From the NCBI RefSeq assembly GCF_018413605.1, contig NZ_JAHCDN010000003.1, positions 186,001-250,000 of the forward strand: a DNA stretch of 64,000 nt, given 5' to 3'. Numbering within the stretch: position 1 is the first letter of the stretch; every line of letters starts with the position of its first letter. This document shows positions 43,422 through 51,788 of the stretch, piece after piece. This stretch comes from Variovorax sp. PCZ-1 (GTDB lineage Bacteria; Pseudomonadota; Gammaproteobacteria; Burkholderiales; Burkholderiaceae_C). Below the pieces are notes generated by a model that had not been told where the DNA came from, ran no database searches, and saw only the letters and a list, made by a program, of their open reading frames with translations. The translations under genes and the position numbers were made by a program.

Positions 43422-45154
43422 GCCATCCTGCCCAAGAAGAGCGCATCAACACAGGTGAAATCGTCGCCCGGTTTCTGCAAGCACAAGGCGTTCGCTTGGC
43501 TTTTGGCGTGATCTCGATTCACAACATGCCCATGCTGGATGCCTTCCATCGCTTGGGAAAAATTCGTTTTGTCCCCGCGCGCGGCGAGGCGGGCGCAGCG
43601 AATATGGCGGATGCTGCGGCGAGAGTCAGCAACACACTGAGCGTTGTCGTCACCAGCACAGGCACGGGTGCAGGCAATGCTGCGGGTGCGTTGGTGGAGG
43701 CGATGACCGCAGGCACACCACTCTTGCACTTGACCGGGCAGATTGATTCAGAATGGATCGATAAAAACTGGGGCTTCATGCATGAGCATCCTGATCAGCA
43801 GGGCATGCTGCGTGCTGTGGGCAAAGCTGCGTTTCGAATCAACTCGCCGCAAGAGGCCTGGGAGGTGCTCACGCGCGCCACACGGCTGGCGCTCACACCA
43901 CCTTGCGGCCCAGTGAGCGTGGAGATTGCCATTGATGTGCAGCAAGCATTTTTAGATGAAAATGTGCATTTCCCCGGTGTGGAATCTGCGCAGAGTGCTC
44001 CTGTATTAATAGCATCAAAGCAGCCTGATCCTGCGCATATTGCGCAACTCGCCAAGAGCTTGCAAGGCGCTCAGCGGCCACTGCTGTGGCTGGGCGGTGG
44101 GGCTCGCAATGCCGGCGCAGCAGTGCAGCGCTTGGTGGATTTGGGCTTTGGTGTGGTGACCTCCGTGCAAGGGCGCGGCGTGATGGCGGAAGATCACCCA
44201 GCCTCGTTGGGCGCATTTAATTTGCAGCGTGCCTCGGCGCAGTTGTATCAGCGCTGCGATGCGATGCTGATTGTTGGCTCGCGTCTGCGCAGCAATGAGA
44301 CGATGAAGTACAAGCTGGCGCTGCCCGCACGGCGCTTCCGTATCGATGCCAATCCCAAGGTGCAAACGCACGCTTATGCATGCGAGCAGTTCATCGAAGC
44401 AGACGCTGACTTGGCATTGCATGCACTCGCCGATGCGCTACAAGACTGGCGTGCCGAGAGCAGCTGGCATGAAGAGATCTTTACTGCCAAGCAAGGCGCG
44501 CAGCAGCAGGTTGACGCGGCAGTGGGCGCCTATGTGCAACTCAAAAATGCGCTGAACCACACAGTGACCCATGAGTTGCAAGGCCAATGCATTTGGGTGC
44601 GCGATATCACTTTGAGCAACACCATGTGGGGCAACCGCAGCCCGGTGCTGCGCCACCCGCGCGCAGGTGTGCATGCGCTGGGCGGCGGGATTGGGCAAGG
44701 TTTGCAGATGGGCGTTGGCGCAGCACTTGCAGCCGATATTTATAAGGAAAAACAGGCTGTCGCCGGCGTAGGATCTGCGCGAAGTGCTATGAAAACTATA
44801 GTGCTTGTGGGTGATGGCGGCTTCATGCTGAATGTGGGTGAGCTCGCTTGTGCTGCTCAGGAGCGGGCGGATATTCTCGTGATCCTGATGAATGACGGCG
44901 GTTACGGCGTGATCAAAAATATTCAGGATGTGGATTACGGTAGCCGGCATTGCTATGTGGATCTGCACACACCAGACTTCGCGCAACTGTGCGCCAGCAT
45001 GGGCGTCAGGCATCTCAAAAGCACCGAGCCTGCGCAGATTCAAACCCAGCTCACAGCAGCATTACAAGGCCGTGGCCCCACCGTCTTGGAAATCGACATG
45101 CATGCTTGGGGGCCCTTCACAGAAAAGTTCGCGGGGCCGCCGAGGAAGCTATGA
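43418..45154 (+). CDS. Thiamine-diphosphate-dependent enzyme (decarboxylase/acetolactate synthase-like)
   Basis: 578 residues from the ATG at 43418 overlapping the IclR stop (ATGA). N-terminal ThDP-pyrimidine domain with the catalytic Glu region PARGEAGAANMADA, a central FAD/NAD-like domain, and the C-terminal pyrophosphate motif VGDGGFMLNVGEL with ND about 28 residues later (LMNDGGYGV). Resembles benzoylformate decarboxylase and acetolactate synthase large subunit, so it probably decarboxylates a 2-keto acid. Two copies of the interspersed repeat lie in frame at 43974-44014 and 44761-44801, the second directly before the ThDP motif. Confidence 0.9.
   Translation: MSHPAQEERINTGEIVARFLQAQGVRLAFGVISIHNMPMLDAFHRLGKIRFVPARGEAGAANMADAAARVSNTLSVVVTSTGTGAGNAAGALVEAMTAGTPLLHLTGQIDSEWIDKNWGFMHEHPDQQGMLRAVGKAAFRINSPQEAWEVLTRATRLALTPPCGPVSVEIAIDVQQAFLDENVHFPGVESAQSAPVLIASKQPDPAHIAQLAKSLQGAQRPLLWLGGGARNAGAAVQRLVDLGFGVVTSVQGRGVMAEDHPASLGAFNLQRASAQLYQRCDAMLIVGSRLRSNETMKYKLALPARRFRIDANPKVQTHAYACEQFIEADADLALHALADALQDWRAESSWHEEIFTAKQGAQQQVDAAVGAYVQLKNALNHTVTHELQGQCIWVRDITLSNTMWGNRSPVLRHPRAGVHALGGGIGQGLQMGVGAALAADIYKEKQAVAGVGSARSAMKTIVLVGDGGFMLNVGELACAAQERADILVILMNDGGYGVIKNIQDVDYGSRHCYVDLHTPDFAQLCASMGVRHLKSTEPAQIQTQLTAALQGRGPTVLEIDMHAWGPFTEKFAGPPRKL
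43974..44014 (+). repeat. Interspersed palindromic repeat inside the ThDP enzyme gene, copy A
   Basis: CCGGTGTGGAATCTGCGCAG then AGTGCTCCTGTATTAATAG. Read as PGVESAQSAPVLIA at about residues 186-199, in the linker after the N-terminal domain. Confidence 0.8.
44761..44801 (+). repeat. Interspersed palindromic repeat inside the ThDP enzyme gene, copy B
   Basis: GCCGGCGTAGGATCTGCGCG then AAGTGCTATGAAAACTATAG. Read as AGVGSARSAMKTIV at about residues 449-462, just before the GDGG motif. Confidence 0.85.
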
Positions 45155-45945
45155 GCACGCCTAGCCTGAACGTCTGCCTAATTGGCTACGGAGCCATCGG
45201 CCAGGCCATCGTGCAGCGTATAGCAACGCATTCACGCGTGAAGATCAGCCACATCGTCGTGCGCAGTTCAAGTGTTGTCGTGCCGCATGGCATTCAAGCT
45301 GTGAACGACGTGCCGCCAGACGCACAGCTCGTGCTCGAATGCGCAGGCCACAGCGCCTTGCATGATCATGTGTTGCCAGCGCTCCAGCGTGGTATCGATT
45401 GCGCTGTGCTCTCGGTCGGTGCTTTGTCAGAAGTCGGTTTGCCTGAAGCTTTGGCGCAAGCAGCGCGTGTTGGTGGCGCGCAATTGCATCTGCTGCCCGG
45501 AGCGATTGGCGGTATTGATGCGATTGCCGCAGCGAAGCAAGCTGGTTTAACTGCCGTGCGCTACACCGGCCGCAAGCCACCGTTGGCTTGGAAAGGCACG
45601 CCAGCTGAGAAGCAATTTGACCTCAAAGCGCTCGCCGATACTGCGCAAAGCGCTACGATTTTTGAAGCATCTGCACGAGAGGCTGCGGCGCAGTATCCGA
45701 AGAACGCGAACGTTGCCGCAACGATTTCTCTGGCTGGCTTGGGGCTCGATGCCACGCAAGTGCGCCTGATCGCCGATGGTTCGCAGACCGAGAACGTGCA
45801 CGAGATCGAGATGGACGGCGCTTTCGGAAAAATGAAACTCGAGATGCGTAACCAGCCTCTGCCCGATAACCCCAAGACTTCGATGCTCACGGTCTTGTCT
45901 GCTTTGCGCTTCTTGGAAAACCGCGCCGCAGGGGTGGTGATATGA
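45151..45945 (+). CDS. L-aspartate dehydrogenase (NadX-like)
   Basis: 264 residues from the ATG at 45151 overlapping the previous stop. Rossmann motif IGYGAIGQAIVQRI, LVLECAGHSALHDHV and the C-terminal PKNANVAATISLAGLGLDATQVRLIADG are strongly AspDH-like. The enzyme reduces oxaloacetate iminoaspartate or oxidises aspartate, or in this setting may act on another amino/keto acid of the pathway. Residues about 162-172 (ADTAQSATIF) match a relic of the interspersed repeat. Confidence 0.88.
   Translation: MSTPSLNVCLIGYGAIGQAIVQRIATHSRVKISHIVVRSSSVVVPHGIQAVNDVPPDAQLVLECAGHSALHDHVLPALQRGIDCAVLSVGALSEVGLPEALAQAARVGGAQLHLLPGAIGGIDAIAAAKQAGLTAVRYTGRKPPLAWKGTPAEKQFDLKALADTAQSATIFEASAREAAAQYPKNANVAATISLAGLGLDATQVRLIADGSQTENVHEIEMDGAFGKMKLEMRNQPLPDNPKTSMLTVLSALRFLENRAAGVVI
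45634..45661 (+). repeat. Partial interspersed repeat inside aspartate dehydrogenase gene
   Basis: GCCGATACTGCGCAAAGCGC then TACGATT; only the core is recognisable, in the same phase as other coding copies. Confidence 0.5.
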
Positions 45946-47405
45946 GTACGCATTTACAAACCTTTTTCTCTGGCCAATGGCGTGATGGCAGCGGCACTCT
46001 CTACAGCACAGAATATCCTGCTACGGGTGAAGTGGTGGCGCAATTGCATGCAAGCACCGCACAAGATGTGGATGAGGCTGTGCGTTTTGCTGAAGCCGCT
46101 CGCCACCAACCCGATTGGGCGAAGCTCATGCCGCATCAGCGTGCAGCGATTTTGCACAAGATGGCTGCGCTCATTCGTGAGAAAAGCGAAGAGCTCGCTG
46201 CTCTGCAACGATTGGATAACGGCAAACCGGTCAAAGAATGTCGTGCATTGGTGGCGAGCGCAGCGGGCACCTTCCAATACTTCGCTGCCGTGTGCGAAAC
46301 CTTTGAGAGCTCCGTCACGCCCCAGCGTGGTGACTTTCTCACGATGAGTTTGTATCAGCCCCTGGGCGTGGTCGGCGCGATCACGCCTTGGAATTCGCCG
46401 ATTGCTAGCGAAGCGCAGAAAATCGCGCCAGCGCTCGCCGCAGGATGCGCTGTGGTGATCAAGCCAGCGGAGATCACGCCGCGTATGGCGATTGAGTTCG
46501 CGCGCATTGGTGAGCAGGCAGGCTTGCCGCAAGGTATCTTGAGCGTGCTGCCCGGCAAAGGTTCAGTGGTGGGCGATGCGCTTGTGAAGCATCCGCTTAT
46601 CAAACGTATCGCGTTCACGGGTGGCACAAATGTGGGGCTGGGTATTGCCGAGCTCGCCGCGAAAAAGCTGATGCCAGTGTCTCTAGAACTCGGCGGTAAA
46701 TCGCCTACGATTGTTTGTGCCGATGCGGATTTAGACCATGCCGTGGCCGGCGTGATCTACGGTATCTTCAGCTCAAGCGGCGAGAGTTGCGTCGCCGGCT
46801 CGCGCGCCTTCGTGCATGCGAGCGTGTACGAAGAATTCAAACGCCGCTTGCTGGCGCAAACCGCCAAGCTTCGTGTGGCCGATCCTGCATTGGAATCCAC
46901 TCACATGGGCCCGCTCATTTCCAAGAGCCACCGCGAAAGCGTCGAGCGCTATGTAGCACTTGCTTTGGAAGAAGGCGGCAAATTGCTTTGTGGCGGCAAG
47001 CGGCCTGCAGGTGATGCAGGCTATTACTACGAGCCCACTATCTTTGAAGGCTTACCCAACACCAGCCGCACAGCCCAAGAAGAAATCTTCGGTCCCGTGC
47101 TTTGCTTGCTGCCTTGGGAGAGCGAGGAGGATTTGATCGCTCAAGCCAATGACAACGACTACGGCCTCGCCTGCGGCATTTGGAGCCAAGATTACAAAAC
47201 CGCGTTACGTCTAGGCAGCGCGATCACCGCCGGCACAGTCTGGGTCAACACCTACAAACTCTTCTCCATCAGCACGCCCTTCACAGGCTACAAAATGAGC
47301 GGCTTAGGCAGAGAAAAAGGCGCAGCCTCGATCATGGAATACATGATGCAAAAAAGTTTTTATTGGGGCACGAATGCGCAGCCTCTGCCATGGAGTCAAT
47401 CATGA
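45942..47405 (+). CDS. Aldehyde dehydrogenase
   Basis: 487 residues; ATG overlaps the previous stop. Family motifs: TPWNSPIASEAQKIAPALAAG, VIKPAEITP, GSVVGDALVKHP, catalytic Glu in LELGGKSP and catalytic Cys in SSSGESCVAGSR, and the C-terminal SGLGREKGAAS. It would oxidise an aldehyde intermediate, such as the product of the ThDP decarboxylase, to the acid with NAD(P)+. Confidence 0.93.
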   Translation: MSTHLQTFFSGQWRDGSGTLYSTEYPATGEVVAQLHASTAQDVDEAVRFAEAARHQPDWAKLMPHQRAAILHKMAALIREKSEELAALQRLDNGKPVKECRALVASAAGTFQYFAAVCETFESSVTPQRGDFLTMSLYQPLGVVGAITPWNSPIASEAQKIAPALAAGCAVVIKPAEITPRMAIEFARIGEQAGLPQGILSVLPGKGSVVGDALVKHPLIKRIAFTGGTNVGLGIAELAAKKLMPVSLELGGKSPTIVCADADLDHAVAGVIYGIFSSSGESCVAGSRAFVHASVYEEFKRRLLAQTAKLRVADPALESTHMGPLISKSHRESVERYVALALEEGGKLLCGGKRPAGDAGYYYEPTIFEGLPNTSRTAQEEIFGPVLCLLPWESEEDLIAQANDNDYGLACGIWSQDYKTALRLGSAITAGTVWVNTYKLFSISTPFTGYKMSGLGREKGAASIMEYMMQKSFYWGTNAQPLPWSQS

Positions 47406-48316
47406 TTGAAGGCATCGACCGCCTGACCTATTGCACCGATGGCAGTGCAGAAAACCTTGCGCGATCAAAGCAATGTTTCATGGATTGGGGCTTGTCTCTA
47501 CAGCACGAGGCCAGCGATGAATTGCTTTTTGAAACCTTGAATGGCGCGCAAGTTCGCATCTTGCATCCTGCACATCTTGATCTGGCAGGTACTGCCCCGA
47601 TGGAGGAGGGCGCAACCCTGCGTGAAGTGGTCTGGGGCATGCAAGGCGATACGGCTTTGCCAGCAACGGCGACCGATCCGCATGGCTTGGTGCATCGCTT
47701 TGCACCTAGCCGCAAGCGAGTGCTGAGTCTGCAGGGCTCTGCCAGCAATGCATGGGGGCATGTGCAGCGCGTCAACGCGCCATCGCCTGTGTATGAGCGC
47801 GCGCAACCTGTGGAAATCGGCCACATCGTACTCTTCACGCAGCAGTTGGCAGAGGCGGTGAAGTTCTACGAAAGCTTGGGCTTTTTGATGAGTGACAGCT
47901 ATCCCGGCCGAGGTGCGTTTCTGCGTTGCGCGCCCCAGGGCGGGCATCATGATGTGTTCCTGTTACAAGTGCCGGGCAAGGCGCAGGGTTTGAACCATGT
48001 GGCGTTTACGGTGCGCGATATTCATGAGGTGTTTGGTGGTGGCTTGGCGATGAGCCGCGCGGGTTGGAAAACGCAGCTTGGCCCCGGCCGCCATCCTGTC
48101 TCTAGCGCCTACTTTTGGTACTTTGAATGCCCCGTGGGCGGCCTTATCGAATACAACGCCGATGAAGATCACTTGACTGAAAACTGGCAGCCCCGCGAGT
48201 TCACGCCTGGCCCCACCGTGTTTGCGGAATGGGCGATCGATGGCGGTATTGATGGCCACACGCGCAGGCAGCCGCAAGTCGCTGCAGGCGGCCAATTTTT
48301 AAGCGAAAAGCGCTGA
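47402..48316 (+). CDS. VOC-superfamily (glyoxalase/extradiol dioxygenase-like) protein
   Basis: 304 residues from the ATG at 47402 overlapping the ALDH stop. Two VOC-type modules: one at about 1-105 and one at about 137-265 (EIGHIVLFTQQLAEAVKFYESLGF, HDVFLLQVPGKAQGLNHVAFTVRD, and YFECPVGGLIEYNADED with a possible Glu ligand). Resembles catechol 2,3-dioxygenase-type enzymes, consistent with ring cleavage, though other reactions are possible. The end is touched by a repeat copy (48309-48353). Confidence 0.82.
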   Translation: MIEGIDRLTYCTDGSAENLARSKQCFMDWGLSLQHEASDELLFETLNGAQVRILHPAHLDLAGTAPMEEGATLREVVWGMQGDTALPATATDPHGLVHRFAPSRKRVLSLQGSASNAWGHVQRVNAPSPVYERAQPVEIGHIVLFTQQLAEAVKFYESLGFLMSDSYPGRGAFLRCAPQGGHHDVFLLQVPGKAQGLNHVAFTVRDIHEVFGGGLAMSRAGWKTQLGPGRHPVSSAYFWYFECPVGGLIEYNADEDHLTENWQPREFTPGPTVFAEWAIDGGIDGHTRRQPQVAAGGQFLSEKR

Positions 48317-48353
48317 TTGCCGGCATAGATACTGCGCAAACAGCTACTAAATC
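48309..48353 (+). repeat. Interspersed palindromic repeat after the VOC gene
   Basis: GATTGCCGGCATAGATACTG then CGCAAACAGCTACTAAAT, overlapping the last codons of the VOC gene and ending just before the next small gene. Confidence 0.8.
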
Positions 48354-48363
48354 AGGAGCAAAT

Positions 48364-48591
48364 ATGAAGATCGATCCGCTCTATGTGAACCCGCATCAGG
48401 CGCGCACACGCGAGCCCAGCCAATACGAAATCCTGCTGGGCGATGCGATGGAGCGCGCCTTCGGCCAAGGCTTGTGGGAGCTGGATCAGCTGGTTGGTTA
48501 CTTGAATCAAAGCGGACCCATGGCTGCGAACGGGCAGTTGTGGACGGCGGAGAGTTTTCAGGTCGAGCTACAGCGTTTGGCAAAAGTTTGA
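48364..48591 (+). CDS. Small helical protein (recombinase-like helix domain)
   Basis: 75 residues, preceded by AGGAGCAAAT. IDPLYVNPHQARTREPSQYEIL and MERAFGQGLWELDQLVGYLNQSG look like the small helical domain that databases label recombinase-like and that often sits beside Rieske oxygenase genes. It may assist or regulate the oxygenase. Function unproven. Confidence 0.65.
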   Translation: MKIDPLYVNPHQARTREPSQYEILLGDAMERAFGQGLWELDQLVGYLNQSGPMAANGQLWTAESFQVELQRLAKV

Positions 48592-48601
48592 GCACTTGAC
48601 C

Positions 48602-48708
48602 ATGAGAACGCAAAAGACGCAAAAGTACGCAAAAAGCGCAAAAGTTAATAAGCGAGATCAACTTACCTTTGCGCCTTCTGCGTATTTCTGCGTCTTTTGC
48701 GTTCTCAT
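48602..48708. repeat. Long hairpin repeat, copy 3
   Basis: About 107 bases with perfect 20-base ends: ATGAGAACGCAAAAGACGCA on the left and its complement on the right, ending TTTTGCGTTCTCAT. It lies between the small helical gene and the Rieske oxygenase gene, about 35 bases before the latter's start. Confidence 0.9.
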
Positions 48709-48742
48709 TTTTAGTGTGAATTGAATATCGATTGGAGCCAAC

Positions 48743-49801
48743 ATGGACAGTCAACAAACGGATAAGAGCGCCACAAAACCCGCCCCCACCAAAGCCGATG
48801 TCAGCGCCGCTTTAGAAAAAGGCTTGAAGAATCTTTGGTATCCCGTTTGCCCGAGTGACTGGATCACCGACAAGCCGCGCGCCCTCAGAAGGCTGGGCTA
48901 CAAGATTGCCTTGTGGAGAGACGGCCAAGGCAAGGTGCATGCGCTGGAAGACCATTGCCCGCATCGTGGCGCGCCACTCTCGATGGGTGTGAATTTAGGT
49001 GATCGGTTGGCCTGCCCGTATCACGGCATTGAAGTGCGCTGCGATGGCATGGTGACGAAAGTGCCGGCCAGCCCTGGCTGCCCGCTGGAGAATTCGCGTG
49101 CGACGCTGGCTTTTCATGTGAAAGAAGCAGCGGGTGCGGTGTGGGTCTACAACAATGCAGCCAATACCGATGATGCGCCAGCTTTAAATCTTCCACCCGA
49201 AATCACGGATGAAGAAACTTGGAGCAACTTCCTCTGCTACGTGGAGTGGGCAGGTGATTACCGCTACGTGATCGACAACGTGATGGATCCGATGCACGGC
49301 AGCTTCCTGCACAAGATGAGCCACAGCATGAGCGAGGGCGATATCTCCGCGAAATTCAAACTGCGCACCACGCCACAGGGCTTCGTGTTTGAAAAAGATG
49401 GCCAGCGCGATGTGAATTTTGATTGGACGGAATGGGCGGATACGGGCGTGCATTGGATGCGCCTGGAAATTCCGTATCCCAAAACCGGCGGGCCCGGCGG
49501 CAGCTTTTCCATCATCGGCGCGTACACCCCGATCATCGTGCCCGGCCAGCCCCCAGCGACTGCCGTGTTCTTCTGGCGCTGCCGCAAAGTGCAGGGCTGG
49601 CAGCGCGATGCGTGGCGCTTTTTGTATCGCAACCGCTTGGAGGCGCGGCATTGGAATGTACTGGAGCAAGACCGCGTCATGCTTGAGGCCATGGAGCCAG
49701 ATGCCAACACACGCGAAAAGCAATACGAGCACGATCTGGGTTTGCAACGCCTGCGCCAGCATATGCAGCGCCTGGCCATGAAGCAACTGCAAACGGCCTG
49801 A
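48743..49801 (+). CDS. Rieske-type aromatic ring-hydroxylating oxygenase, large subunit-like
   Basis: 352 residues. Rieske [2Fe-2S] ligands in CPHRGAPLSMG and CPYHGIEV (residues about 71-95), then the mononuclear-iron region DNVMDPMHGSFLH. Shape and length match VanA/phthalate-type single-component oxygenases (Rieske plus catalytic domain), which need separate electron-transfer proteins; none is encoded in the operon, so a reductase must come from elsewhere. It is the last gene of the run and probably begins the attack on an aromatic or methoxylated substrate. Confidence 0.88.
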   Translation: MDSQQTDKSATKPAPTKADVSAALEKGLKNLWYPVCPSDWITDKPRALRRLGYKIALWRDGQGKVHALEDHCPHRGAPLSMGVNLGDRLACPYHGIEVRCDGMVTKVPASPGCPLENSRATLAFHVKEAAGAVWVYNNAANTDDAPALNLPPEITDEETWSNFLCYVEWAGDYRYVIDNVMDPMHGSFLHKMSHSMSEGDISAKFKLRTTPQGFVFEKDGQRDVNFDWTEWADTGVHWMRLEIPYPKTGGPGGSFSIIGAYTPIIVPGQPPATAVFFWRCRKVQGWQRDAWRFLYRNRLEARHWNVLEQDRVMLEAMEPDANTREKQYEHDLGLQRLRQHMQRLAMKQLQTA

Positions 49802-49962
49802 GGTCAGAGCAGAATAGAGCTGCGTTTACATTTAGAAACTGATGTATATAAACGACAGATCGTGTGCCGCTCAGTCCAAAAAGCTACCCATTGAGAACAT
49901 ATTCCTAGCTAACTACACAGTTTTTGCTTGCGCACACACTTCTACGCACGCAAACTAACGGG

Positions 49963-50610
49963 ATGTGGAAGAAAAAAGATTTCGGCAGCTCAGAGCAGGA
50001 TAAGTTGCGCAGCAGCTTTTTCAGCAGCGGCTTTTATGGCAGCAGCGAAGAAGACAGCGAAAGCCCCAACAGCAATTTCCGTCCGAGCACGCCTGGTGTT
50101 CTCGCGCCTTCAGAGCGCGTCGGTTCGGTGCGTCCCAACAAGGTCAACGATGGCGTGGTGCGCTTGGCCGCCAGCATTCAGGGCTCGCAGCAGTTTGATG
50201 CGGTTCGCCTCACACTCAAGCTCGCAGACTGGACCATTTTGGCCGAGCACATGCAGCCATTCACGGTAGAAACTGGTCAAGAAGTGATTCGCCAAGGTGC
50301 GACCGAGGTGACGGTTTATATCGTCGAATCGGGCACCTTGGGAGTGCATCATGAAGATGCCAATGGCAAGGTACAGCTGGCCACCGTGGGATCTGGGTCG
50401 GTGGTCGGCGAGGGTGCGTTTTTCGCTCGCACGCCGCGCAACGCCACGGTGCAGGCCTTGAGCCGTTGCGTGCTCTGGGGGCTCTCCCCCATGCGCTATG
50501 CGGAGCTGGCGCACAGGCACCCCAGCATTGCGTTGAGTTTCGTGATGGCTTTGGGCAGCGTGGTGACGCGCCGCATGACGAACAAACCCAAGCGTGGTGC
50601 AGTTACCTAA
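49963..50610 (+). CDS. Cyclic nucleotide-binding domain protein without DNA-binding domain
   Basis: 215 residues from the ATG at 49963. A polar N-terminal region (about 80 residues, Ser/Asn-rich) precedes a cNMP-binding domain: LAEHMQPFTVETGQEVIRQG, VYIVESGTLGV, VVGEGAFFARTPRNATV (the phosphate-binding cassette) and LWGLSPMRYAEL. No helix-turn-helix follows, so it is a stand-alone cNMP sensor. Adenylate cyclase and phosphodiesterase genes lie about 10 kb further on. Confidence 0.82.
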   Translation: MWKKKDFGSSEQDKLRSSFFSSGFYGSSEEDSESPNSNFRPSTPGVLAPSERVGSVRPNKVNDGVVRLAASIQGSQQFDAVRLTLKLADWTILAEHMQPFTVETGQEVIRQGATEVTVYIVESGTLGVHHEDANGKVQLATVGSGSVVGEGAFFARTPRNATVQALSRCVLWGLSPMRYAELAHRHPSIALSFVMALGSVVTRRMTNKPKRGAVT

Positions 50611-50676
50611 TCGCTATTGTTTTAATAGCATTTAGCGCAGTATCTGTGCCGGCTAGCGGCCTAAAACGCTTTAAAT
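50611..50676 (-). repeat. Interspersed palindromic repeat between the cNMP-binding gene and argC
   Basis: Reverse copy: on the minus strand AAAGCGTTTTAGGCCGCTAG, CCGGCACAGATACTGCGC, then AATGCTATTAAAACAATAG. It fills the gap between two convergent stops. Confidence 0.85.
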
Positions 50677-51612
50677 TTAGATGCTCAACATCAAGCGCAT
50701 GTTTTGCACAGCTGCGCCACTTGCGCCCTTGCCTAAGTTATCGTAGCGCGCCATCAAAACAGCTTGGCCGTTGGCATCGTTGCCATACACCGAGAGCTCC
50801 AGCATGTTCGTGCCCACCAAGGCGGTAGGCTCCATTTTGTTGGATTCAGAAGCAGGCACGACTTTGACAAACTCACAGCCCGCGTAATGTGCTTTGAGCA
50901 CAGCCTCGAGTTGGGCAGCGCTTGTGACGCCCTTCATCAAATCAAACTGCAAGCCGATGTGATCAATCATGCCGCTGTGGAAATTACCCACGGTCGGGAT
51001 AAAGATGGGGCGGCGTGTGAGGCCGCTGTATTTGTGCAGCTCGGCCACATGCTTGTGCGCCAAATTGAGGCCATACACCTCCAGCGGTGCGGCTGTTTTG
51101 GCGATTTCATAGCTCTCAATCATCTGACGCCCGCCACCTGAGTAGCCAGAGAAGCCTTGCATCACGATGGGGTAGTCAGCAGGCAAAAGCCCGGCGTCGA
51201 CCAAGGGGCGCAAGAGTGCAATGCCGCCCGTGGGGTAGCAGCCAGGGTTGGCCACGAATTGCGCGTTTTTGACGGCAGCCGTTTGTTCGGCATTGAGTTC
51301 AGGAAAGCCATACACCCAACCCGGCGCCACGCGATGTGCGCTGCTGGCATCGACCATTTTCAAGGGTTTTAAGCCTTTTTGGGCTCTGGCCGGCGCCAAT
51401 TCTGCGCAAAGTGCTACGGATTCAATAGCAGATTGGTCATGCAAGCAAAGCACAACGAGATCGGCCTCGTTGAACAAAGCCTTCTTCGCTTCGATGTCTT
51501 TGCGCTTCTCAGGCGCAATCGAAAGCACCTGGATCTGCGGCAGCGTGGCCAAGCGTTCGCGGATTTGCAGCCCGGTCGTGCCTGCTTCGCCGTCGATAAA
51601 GACTTTTGCCAT
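50677..51612 (-). CDS. argC: N-acetyl-gamma-glutamyl-phosphate reductase
   Basis: 311 residues from the ATG at 51612, matching the short type 2 ArgC. Opens [18 protein letters not shown] and has the catalytic Cys in [10 protein letters not shown]. It reduces N-acetylglutamyl phosphate in arginine biosynthesis. Residues about 61-80 ([18 protein letters not shown]) coincide with a reverse copy of the interspersed repeat at 51369-51430, an apparent in-frame insertion between the first Rossmann half and DASSAHRV. Divergent from sucC. Confidence 0.93.
   Translation of the reverse strand: MAKVFIDGEAGTTGLQIRERLATLPQIQVLSIAPEKRKDIEAKKALFNEADLVVLCLHDQSAIESVALCAELAPARAQKGLKPLKMVDASSAHRVAPGWVYGFPELNAEQTAAVKNAQFVANPGCYPTGGIALLRPLVDAGLLPADYPIVMQGFSGYSGGGRQMIESYEIAKTAAPLEVYGLNLAHKHVAELHKYSGLTRRPIFIPTVGNFHSGMIDHIGLQFDLMKGVTSAAQLEAVLKAHYAGCEFVKVVPASESNKMEPTALVGTNMLELSVYGNDANGQAVLMARYDNLGKGASGAAVQNMRLMLSI
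51369..51430 (+). repeat. Interspersed palindromic repeat inside argC
   Basis: TTAAGCCTTTTTGGGCTCTG, GCCGGCGCCAATTCTGCGC, then AAAGTGCTACGGATTCAATAG. Read on the other strand as [18 protein letters not shown]. Confidence 0.85.
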
Positions 51613-51788
51613 GGTGCTGCTCCTGTTGCAAGGGGGATGGGGGGAGATACGTACAAAAATGGTGCGTCGCAACATGATACAGTTACGCGCTGAAATCGCT
51701 TGGTAACTGATGTATTGAGCTACTGACGATTTTGCATGAATTCAGTCCATTTCGTCATTCATAACGACATACAGCCGGAAAGCTCCCC

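Noticed and set aside
49802-49962. Gap before the cyclic nucleotide-binding gene checked for a tRNA or small RNA
   Set aside because: No cloverleaf or stable hairpin with T-tract was seen.
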